A stretch of 7,582 bases of DNA. Origin: Candidatus Bathyarchaeota archaeon ex4484_135. GTDB lineage: Archaea; Thermoproteota; Bathyarchaeia; EX4484-135. The position numbers and the translations under genes are program-made. The notes beneath the pieces were generated by a model, which was not told the origin of the DNA, did not search any database, and saw only the letters and a list, made by a program, of their open reading frames with translations. Where the stretch lies: contig NJEJ01000074.1 of the NCBI GenBank assembly GCA_002255025.1, positions 1 to 7,582 of the forward strand, written 5' to 3'. Positions 1-4,658 of this stretch are shown in pieces (the stretch's first letter is position 1; each line of letters begins with the position of its first letter).

Positions 1-61
1 CACGCACTACGATGCCTTTCTGGCCCGGCCTCAGCTCGCTCAGCCTGACCACCCTGGCCAC
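1..61 (-). CDS. FeoA-domain protein, N-terminal fragment (cut by window edge)
   Basis: A minus-strand reading frame starts at GTG (61-59), has an in-frame TAA two codons upstream, and runs off the left edge. The visible 20 residues include VRLSELRPGQKGIVV, matching the opening of FeoA/SH3-like domains (L-x-E-L-x-P-G-x-x-g-x-V). FeoA domains occur as small stand-alone partners of the ferrous-iron transporter FeoB or as C-terminal domains of DtxR-type metal repressors. Starting directly with the domain suggests a stand-alone FeoA, or a FeoA-FeoB start. It is preceded by a TATA box and by TTAGG/CCTAA half-sites like those of iron-responsive DtxR-family repressors, which fits an iron-related role. 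Only 20 codons are seen, so the family call is moderate and the full architecture is unknown. Confidence 0.6.
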   Translation of the reverse strand, partial: MARVVRLSELRPGQKGIVVR

Positions 62-73
62 TTCTTAGGCCCT

Positions 74-103
74 CCTAACTCCAGAGTTAGGTGTGCCTAA
101 CTC
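74..103. promoter_or_regulatory. Putative metal-repressor (DtxR/IdeR-like) operator, three 8-bp half-sites
   Basis: Three perfect copies of one 8-bp half-site alternate in orientation: CCTAACTC (74-81), GAGTTAGG (84-91) and CCTAACTC (96-103). The first pair is separated by 2 bp and the second by 4 bp. The inner part of the second pair, TTAGG-TGTG-CCTAA (87-100), has the TTAGG/CCTAA halves and spacing found within the known DtxR/IdeR box. The array lies between the TATA box (about 104-111) and the GTG at 61 of the FeoA gene, covering the expected transcription start, the usual place for a repressor that blocks RNA polymerase in archaea. The half-sites are observed; the regulator family and metal response are inferred. 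Confidence 0.6.
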
Positions 104-113
104 TCATATAAGG
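103..113 (-). promoter_or_regulatory. TATA-box promoter for the FeoA gene
   Basis: On the minus strand this reads CCTTATATGAG, a good archaeal TATA element with purine/A-rich sequence just upstream (AATTAACC). The expected start about 25 bp downstream falls near position 83, giving a leader of about 20 nt that contains a purine-rich stretch (GGAGTTAGGAGG) ahead of the GTG at 61. The adjoining half-site array overlaps this initiation region. Confidence 0.55.
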
Positions 114-264
114 TTAATTATTGGCTATTGCACGAAAAGATAACTGATAGTGCTTTATGCCGTAGACCTCCCTGCGTTATCGGCCATATACATGCAAAGA
201 TGTGCATGCATCTGCCGTCAGATAGACTTATGTTGGGAATAGTGCTCCCTCACATGCCCTATTG

Positions 265-287
265 GCACGCTAGCCCGGGCTGCGTGC
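265..287. repeat. Strong inverted repeat (hairpin) downstream of the membrane-protein gene
   Basis: GCACGC (265-270) pairs with GCGTGC (282-287), and the perfect palindrome AGCCCGGGCT (272-281) lies between; the single unpaired T at 271 is the only break. On the minus strand it begins about 26 nt after the membrane-protein stop and just beyond a T-tract. It could protect the 3' end of the message or aid termination; it could also be a protein-binding dyad. No T-run follows it directly, so it is not a classical intrinsic terminator. Confidence 0.5.
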
Positions 288-294
288 GTGGGTG

Positions 295-299
295 AAAAA
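295..299 (-). terminator. T-tract terminator candidate after membrane-protein gene
   Basis: The minus strand reads GGTTTTTCACC, a run of five T, 15 nt after the TAG of the membrane-protein gene. Archaeal RNA polymerase can terminate on short T-rich tracts without a hairpin. It is a short run, so confidence is limited. Confidence 0.35.
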
Positions 300-313
300 C
301 CGAGTCCGAGGGC

Positions 314-1126
314 CTATCCTCCTCGCTTGCGAGACGCCCTAATGGTGATCCCGAGGGCGTAAACGCTCGTTATGAGGAGCGGCAGGTGGAGTATGGTGCC
401 CTCCCAGATGGCCGTAGGGGTCGGGCCTGCCCAGAGCGGCCTAGACACGTTTAGCACGCCAAAGGCCAGGCCGAGGAAGGCCGTGAGCCTCATGGCCGTC
501 TTGTTCACGCCCGGGTAATAGAGGGCCATGAGGGCCAGCACGACGGGCGTCGTGAGGCAGTAGGCTACGCCGAAGTAGCCCACGAGCAGGTAGCGTGGGT
601 CCAGCCTGAAGGGCTGCACGGGCGACCAGTAGGCCCAGGCCGCCAGGGGGACCAGCCAGAGCCTCCTGGGCCTGAAGTATTCCTTCCTGAACTTGTTGCG
701 GCCTTCCAGGCACTCCAAGCCCCATGAGAAGGCCACGAGGAGGCCGAGGACCACGTTGCCCGTCAGGACCACTAGGCCGTAGCGGTCCGATATGCCCGTT
801 CCTTGGCCGATGGCTATGGCCAAGTAGGTGGCGAAGGCCCAGGTGTCAAAGGCCTTAGAGGCCTTCTCGCCCCAGAGGACCACGGCGGCTATGACCGCTA
901 ATGCCAGGATGTGCAGGAGCACGGAGGGCCAGACGAGATCTACCAGCCTGTATATGACCGCGTGGCTCAGGCCCTCGGATATCACGTCCCCCATCTCCTC
1001 CCAGGAGTAGCCCTTGGAGGCGTAGGGCGGGAGGAAGCCGAAGCCTATCAAGAACGCTAGGACGTAGAACCACCACCTGCCCGCCAGGTAATCGAGGGCT
1101 CGCGAGGCCCTTTCTAAGGCCCTCAT
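314..1126 (-). CDS. Uncharacterised multi-pass membrane protein (270 aa)
   Basis: I do not recognise a named family. Hydrophobic segments are visible at about residues 18-34, 62-84, 97-108, 118-138, 156-168, 180-203, 214-227 and 243-262, so it is probably an integral membrane protein with 7-8 helices. The N-terminus (RALERASRALDYLAGR) is basic, as is the tail RASRKRGG, and an Arg/Lys-rich loop lies at about 142-155; by the positive-inside rule these would be cytoplasmic. Noticeable internal motifs are GQGTGISDRYGLVVLTGN (108-124) and FSWGLECLEGRNKF (133-146). There is no signal peptide distinct from the first helix and no catalytic motif I can name. The start is ATG with GTGAGG just upstream. 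It lies 75 bp behind the PriS-like gene on the same strand and may be the last gene of that unit; a T-tract and hairpin follow. The function is unknown. Confidence 0.75.
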   Translation of the reverse strand: MRALERASRALDYLAGRWWFYVLAFLIGFGFLPPYASKGYSWEEMGDVISEGLSHAVIYRLVDLVWPSVLLHILALAVIAAVVLWGEKASKAFDTWAFATYLAIAIGQGTGISDRYGLVVLTGNVVLGLLVAFSWGLECLEGRNKFRKEYFRPRRLWLVPLAAWAYWSPVQPFRLDPRYLLVGYFGVAYCLTTPVVLALMALYYPGVNKTAMRLTAFLGLAFGVLNVSRPLWAGPTPTAIWEGTILHLPLLITSVYALGITIRASRKRGG

Positions 1127-1201
1127 GTCCTCACGCCCGTTGGCTCTACAAAGGCTGTGGGCATAAGGCTGGCCCGAGTTCTCGGCCGGAGAGCAGGAGC
1201 T

Positions 1202-2113
1202 TCATGGAGTCTCCCTGCTTAAGAACCTCATTATCATTTCTTCCACACGCTTCGTCTTACGCCTCCTCGGCCTGTAGGGCCTCGGATACGGCCCGACGAC
1301 CTCGAGGGCCTTGAGGGCCAGCTCATCTGCCTCCCCCGGCTCATAGCGGTCCCAGCCGGTCCAGTGCCTGAAGGACCCCAGCTTAGCCCAATCAGGCGTG
1401 AAATCGGCGAGTTCGTCGGGCCTTATACATACGGCCACCACGTCAAGCTCCCTGTGGAGCGTCAGAGGGCAGGTGAAGACCCTCTGAGGGTCCATCTTAT
1501 TTTCCACCTTGAGCCTGCTGGTCCCGTGCCTGTGTGCTATATCGGCCAGCTCTGGCCCGACCTTCAGCAGGACGTATTCCACAATCGCGTAGGCCACGTC
1601 CAATGGGCCGTGCTTGGAGAACACCTCAGGCGATATGGAGCCGTGGTGGAGGTGGACGTGGGCTCCACGGCCCGACCACTTCACGAACACCGACTTAATG
1701 ACCCCCTTCTTCTCTAAGAAGGCCAGAATGGCCTCTGCGGCCTCCACGGTTGCCTTCCAGTAAGCCAGTTCATTATCCACGTCCCAGGTCGGCGTGAAAG
1801 CTAAGGCATTCCCGTGCGGGTAAGTGTCCTCTTCTTCCTCTAATTTGGCGTAAACGGCCGAGGAAGCGTAAAAGGTCCTGGGCCTTAAGGGCCTCAGGTC
1901 CTCGAGGATGCGTTTCACATCCTCAGGCCTTTCCACGCTCAAGGGCTTCCTACGGCCCCCGGGGTCCCGCCTGTACCTGACCAGTATGGGCCTTCTCCTC
2001 TCGTCTTTTTCCTCGCAGTGGACAGCTACCCAACGTTTCTTTGAGAAGCGGGCTATCTCCTCGAGGACCTCGGGCTTCCTGTAGTGTTCTACAACCAGCC
2101 CGTAGTCCTCCAA
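1202..2113 (-). CDS. PriS-like protein of the archaeo-eukaryotic primase family, divergent (303 aa)
   Basis: The primase small subunit (PriS) fold is recognisable from several motifs. A segment FYASSAVYAKLEE (81-93) resembles the PriS 'vYaSsa.Y' strand; D111-V-D113 is the metal-binding DxD; S147-G-R-G-A-H-V-H-L is the nucleotide-binding SGRGxH motif; and R211 to H220 (RVFTCPLTLH) matches 'RxxRLPsTLH'. PriS makes primers with PriL in archaeal replication. Two standard elements seem to be missing: there is no cysteine/histidine zinc knuckle after the DxD, and the position of the third catalytic Asp (Asp280 of Pyrococcus PriS by my alignment) is K202, with E204 and D208 nearby. At 303 aa it is also shorter than usual (about 330-350). 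It may be a PriS paralogue with altered or lost catalysis rather than the replicative subunit. The start is TTG, 9 nt after the TBP stop and in the same frame, with only a weak GGGTG ribosome site, suggesting translational coupling to TBP. Confidence 0.75.
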   Translation of the reverse strand: MEDYGLVVEHYRKPEVLEEIARFSKKRWVAVHCEEKDERRRPILVRYRRDPGGRRKPLSVERPEDVKRILEDLRPLRPRTFYASSAVYAKLEEEEDTYPHGNALAFTPTWDVDNELAYWKATVEAAEAILAFLEKKGVIKSVFVKWSGRGAHVHLHHGSISPEVFSKHGPLDVAYAIVEYVLLKVGPELADIAHRHGTSRLKVENKMDPQRVFTCPLTLHRELDVVAVCIRPDELADFTPDWAKLGSFRHWTGWDRYEPGEADELALKALEVVGPYPRPYRPRRRKTKRVEEMIMRFLSRETP

Positions 2114-2122
2114 GGCACCCAG

Positions 2123-2701
2123 TCATTCTTCAGGATAGTATATGAGGTCTTTTTCCTCGAGTATGGTATGGAGCTTCTTCACGGCCTCGTGGACTTGTTC
2201 CTCGCTCTTACCGCCCGTGCAGACGAGCTTGCCAGATGCAAAGAGCAGTATGACGACTTTCGGGTCCTTCATCCTGTAAATCAGGCCTGGGAACTGCTCT
2301 GGCTCATACATGGTGTCCTCAAGCTCGAGCTGGGCCCTCTCGAGGTCTATTTCGCCGTGTAGGTCTCCCGAGGCCACTATGTTCTGTATCTTTATGTCCG
2401 GCTTCCCCTTTATCACTATGCCAGCTTTCTTGAGCTTCTTCACCACGCTCTTCACGGCCCTTATAGCCGCCTTCTCGCTCTTGGCACCCGTGCAGACCAT
2501 CTTGCCCGAGCTGAATATGAGGAGGGCCGTCTTGGGCTTCTTGAGCCTGAAAACAAGACCAGGAAATTCATTCGGTTTGTACTCGACATCCTTGAACGAG
2601 GCTACTATGGCGTTCAGGTCTATCTTCTGGTGGAGATTCGCAGACGCCACCACGTTTTGGATGGTGATATCCGGCTCTGGCCTACCCTTTTGCCTCGGTA
2701 T
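2123..2701 (-). CDS. tbp: TATA-box-binding protein (TBP)
   Basis: TBP binds the TATA box and, with TFB, recruits RNA polymerase. The two direct repeats of the saddle fold are clear. Repeat 1 runs from ITIQNVVASANL through FPGLVFRLKKPKTALLIFSSGKMVCTGAKS; repeat 2 runs from IKIQNIVASGDL through FPGLIYRMKDPKVVILLFASGKLVCTGGKS. The paired Phe-Pro-Gly and SGK-VCTG-KS elements contact DNA. The tail is short (EEKDLIYYPEE), lacking the long acidic extension of some homologues. The first conventional start codon in frame, GTG at 2653, would cut away the first strand (PDITIQN), whose counterpart is intact in repeat 2. An in-frame TAG at 2707-2705 limits the extension to ATA at 2701, which gives 192 aa, a normal TBP length, and lies 5 nt after a strong Shine-Dalgarno match GAGGTGAT. 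I therefore set the start at ATA. A one-base error in AAAAGGG (2691-2685) linking to a GTG at 2711 is the alternative. Confidence 0.93.
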   Translation of the reverse strand: MPRQKGRPEPDITIQNVVASANLHQKIDLNAIVASFKDVEYKPNEFPGLVFRLKKPKTALLIFSSGKMVCTGAKSEKAAIRAVKSVVKKLKKAGIVIKGKPDIKIQNIVASGDLHGEIDLERAQLELEDTMYEPEQFPGLIYRMKDPKVVILLFASGKLVCTGGKSEEQVHEAVKKLHTILEEKDLIYYPEE

Positions 2702-2706
2702 ACTCT

Positions 2707-2714
2707 ATCACCTC
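2707..2714 (-). promoter_or_regulatory. Shine-Dalgarno sequence ahead of an AUA start (TBP)
   Basis: The minus strand reads GAGGTGAT, an eight-base match to the archaeal anti-SD consensus. The first base of ATA at 2701 follows after AGAGT, a normal 5-nt spacing. It is the best ribosome-binding site seen in this window and it points to no ATG, GTG or TTG; this decides the start choice for TBP. If the frame-error alternative were right, the same bases would lie over the GTG at 2711. Confidence 0.6.
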
Positions 2715-2736
2715 TCCCCTCAGATACACGACCCCC

Positions 2737-2768
2737 CTATTTAAGGCTTAGAATACCAGCTTTTATAG
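2737..2768 (-). promoter_or_regulatory. TBP promoter region with two TATA-like elements
   Basis: In the 83-bp gap after nadC the minus strand holds TATAAAAG (2767-2760) and CCTTAAATAG (2746-2737). Start sites about 25 bp downstream of each centre would fall near 2738 and 2716. The second predicts a leader of about 15 nt to the ATA at 2701, just enough to include the Shine-Dalgarno sequence. A TBP gene with its own promoter is sensible even though it lies behind nadC on the same strand. Positions are inferred from spacing rules only. Confidence 0.45.
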
Positions 2769-2784
2769 GGCATGGTGCAGGGGC

Positions 2785-3654
2785 CTACCTGACCTCGGCC
2801 TTAATTATCTTCATGGAGAAGTCGAGGGCCTTCGCCGAGTGAGTCAGATAGCCGGAGGATATCACATCCACGCCCGTCTTGGCGTAGTCGGCCACGTTGT
2901 CCAGCCCTATCCTGCCTGACGCCTCGACCAATACGGAGGACCTCAGGCCTTCTTCCTCAAGCCTCCTTAGGGTCCTTGAGACCTCCTCGACCGTGAAGTT
3001 ATCGAGCATAACTATGTCCGCCCCAGCCCTGGCGGCCTCAACGGCTTCTTCTGGGCTCGAGACCTCTACTTCTATCTTCTTCGTGAAGCTCACCTTCTCC
3101 CTGGCCTTCTTAACGGCCTCGGACACGCTGCCCACTATGGCTATATGGTTGTCCTTTATGAGGACACAATCCTCCAGCCTGAGCCTGTGCGTATCCCCGC
3201 CGCCTACCTCAACGGCCTTCTTGTCGAAGAACCTCAGGCCGGGGACCGTCTTCCTCGTGGCCGCTATTCTTATCTTTGGGTTCACCGAGCGTGCTCTCTC
3301 AACCATGTTGGCCGTGGCCGTCGTTATACCGCTCATCCTCATAAGGAAGTTGAGGGCCGTCCTCTCGGCTGCTAGGAGGGCCCTCGCTGGCCCCCTGACA
3401 CGTATCACCACATCGCCTGGCCTGACCTTAGAGCCATCTCTTAGGGCCTCTACGACTTCGGCACCCAGCAACTCGAAGGCTGTCTTGGCTTCCTCAACGC
3501 CTGCCAAGATGCCTTCTTCTTTAGCCACTATCTCGGCCTCAGCCCAGGCTCCTTCTGGCACCAATATCTCACTCGTGAGATCGGTGAAACCCAAGTCCTC
3601 CATGAGGGCTTCCCGTACCTTCTGCTCCACGTAAGGCGACCGGGCCATGCTCAC
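2785..3654 (-). CDS. nadC: Nicotinate-nucleotide pyrophosphorylase, carboxylating (quinolinate phosphoribosyltransferase)
   Basis: NadC converts quinolinate and PRPP to nicotinate mononucleotide, CO2 and pyrophosphate in de novo NAD synthesis; it is cytoplasmic. The 289-aa length is typical. Family motifs appear in order: AERTALN (96-102), TRKTVPGLR (133-141), KKAVEVGGGDTHR (145-157), LIKDNH (165-170), EVEV (195-198), MLDN (216-219), EASGRI (244-249) and ISSGYLTHS (265-273). The basic residues that bind the quinolinate carboxylates and phosphate (in TRKT, HR and K167) are all present. The GTG start at 3654 overlaps the nadA stop in GTGA, with GGGG upstream; ATG at 3648 is an alternative start two codons later. 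The overlap indicates translational coupling to nadA. Nothing is truncated or unusual. Confidence 0.96.
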   Translation of the reverse strand: MSMARSPYVEQKVREALMEDLGFTDLTSEILVPEGAWAEAEIVAKEEGILAGVEEAKTAFELLGAEVVEALRDGSKVRPGDVVIRVRGPARALLAAERTALNFLMRMSGITTATANMVERARSVNPKIRIAATRKTVPGLRFFDKKAVEVGGGDTHRLRLEDCVLIKDNHIAIVGSVSEAVKKAREKVSFTKKIEVEVSSPEEAVEAARAGADIVMLDNFTVEEVSRTLRRLEEEGLRSSVLVEASGRIGLDNVADYAKTGVDVISSGYLTHSAKALDFSMKIIKAEVR

Positions 3655-4631
3655 GACCCCGTGAGCTCGAACATACGTTCTACGGCTTGCCCGGCCTTCT
3701 CGGCTACGTCCCTGGGGATTTTGACGACGGGCCCTTCTTCCTCAAGGGCCCTCAGGACTTTCTCGAGCGTTATGAGCTTCATCTCAGCACAAATGGCATC
3801 TGATTTGGCCGGGATAGCCTTCTTGTCAGGGAGTTCCCTTCTGACCCTCTCGACCAAGCCGACCTCGGTAGCTATTATAAACGAGCCAGCCCTTGATTCC
3901 CTCACGAACCTATACATCTGGCCCGTGGAACCGACCAAATCGGCCTTAAGCTGGAGGTCGGGATCGCACTCCGGATGGACGAGCAATTTCGCATCAGGCC
4001 CAATCTCCTCCTTTAGCTTGAGCATGTCCTCGAGGGAGAAGAGCTTGTGGACATAGCAGTATCCGGCCTCGGGGACGGGTATTATGCATTTCCCCGGGAC
4101 GTGCCTTGCCACGTGCCAGCAGAGGTTCCTGTCGGGCCCAAAGACGACCGTGTCGGCCTCAAGGGACCTTATGACCTCGATGGCGTTCCCAGAAGTGCAT
4201 ATGACATCTGCTTCGGCCTTCGCCTCGGCTAACGTGTTCACGTAGAGCACGACGGCTGCCCCCGGGTTCCTCCTCCTGGCCTCCTTGACCAGCGAGGCCG
4301 GGAGCTGAGCGGCCATGGGGCATGTCGAGGCCTTCTCGGGCAGCACTATACGCTTGTCCGGGTTGAGCAAGGCAGCTGTCTCGGCCATGAAGTCCACGCC
4401 GCAGAATATCACGAGTTCCGTGTCGGCTTCCGTGGCCTTCTTGGCGAGGTAAAGCGATTCGCCCACGTAGTCGGCTATCTCCTGTATCTCTGAGCGTTGG
4501 TAATTGTGGGCCAGAATGATGGCGTTCTTCCGGTCCGCTAGTTCCCTTATCTTGGCCTGGAGCTCCCTCACGTAGGGCATCTCGGCTCTATCCGCAAGAC
4601 CCGAGTTAAAGGTTTTAAGGAATACCGACAT
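3651..4631 (-). CDS. nadA: Quinolinate synthase
   Basis: NadA condenses iminoaspartate with dihydroxyacetone phosphate to quinolinate using a [4Fe-4S] cluster. The family signature is clear: AHNYQRSEIQEIAD (41-54), FCGVDFMAETA (76-86), VNTLAEAKAEADVICTSGNA (131-150), FGPDRNL (164-170), LVHPEC (217-222), STGQMYRFV (235-243) and ATEVGLVERV (254-263). The three cluster ligands should be C104 (in STCPMA), C192 (in GYCYVHKLF) and C281 (in ICAEMK), with spacings of 88 and 89 close to characterised thermophilic NadA proteins. At 326 aa it is slightly longer than the usual 300, mostly at the N-terminus. It starts at ATG 27 bp after thiC and overlaps nadC by 4 bp, so it probably sits in one operon with both. 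No aspartate oxidase or aspartate dehydrogenase for iminoaspartate is in the window. Confidence 0.96.
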   Translation of the reverse strand: MSVFLKTFNSGLADRAEMPYVRELQAKIRELADRKNAIILAHNYQRSEIQEIADYVGESLYLAKKATEADTELVIFCGVDFMAETAALLNPDKRIVLPEKASTCPMAAQLPASLVKEARRRNPGAAVVLYVNTLAEAKAEADVICTSGNAIEVIRSLEADTVVFGPDRNLCWHVARHVPGKCIIPVPEAGYCYVHKLFSLEDMLKLKEEIGPDAKLLVHPECDPDLQLKADLVGSTGQMYRFVRESRAGSFIIATEVGLVERVRRELPDKKAIPAKSDAICAEMKLITLEKVLRALEEEGPVVKIPRDVAEKAGQAVERMFELTGS

Positions 4632-4632
4632 G

Positions 4633-4649
4633 CCTGGTGATCTGCCAGG
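4633..4649. repeat. Inverted repeat over the nadA ribosome-binding position
   Basis: CCTGG (4633-4637) and CCAGG (4645-4649) form a short dyad with a 7-nt centre. On the minus strand it fills the space directly before the nadA ATG, one base away, where a Shine-Dalgarno sequence would be expected; no clear one is present. It could be an RNA hairpin tuning nadA translation relative to thiC, a protein site, or chance. Confidence 0.3.
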
Positions 4650-4658
4650 TTCGGAGGA

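Larger units (their letters stand above)
104..313. other. Noncoding spacer between FeoA gene and membrane-protein gene
   Basis: Apart from the TATA box at its left end, the hairpin at 265-287 and the A5/T5 run at 295-299, this stretch of about 200 bp holds no ORF with coding character in either strand and no recognisable tRNA or C/D-box RNA. It is AT-richer than the flanking genes. A short self-complementary patch, TGCATGCA with AGATG/CATCT arms, lies around 199-214; its meaning is unknown. Confidence 0.5.

Noticed and set aside
121..313. tRNA or C/D-box RNA in the spacer
   Set aside because: No T-loop GTTCRANNC, no cloverleaf arms, and no paired box C and box D sequences could be found on either strand.
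1146..1205. 19-codon minus-strand ORF (MKLLLSGREL...) overlapping the PriS-like stop as ATGA
   Set aside because: The overlap looks like coupling, but the peptide is very short, matches nothing I recognise, and ends before the membrane-protein start; it can arise by chance.
2897..3634. Long plus-strand ORF of 245 codons opposite nadC
   Set aside because: Serine- and threonine-rich translation typical of the antisense of a GC-rich gene; nadC on the other strand has full family motifs.
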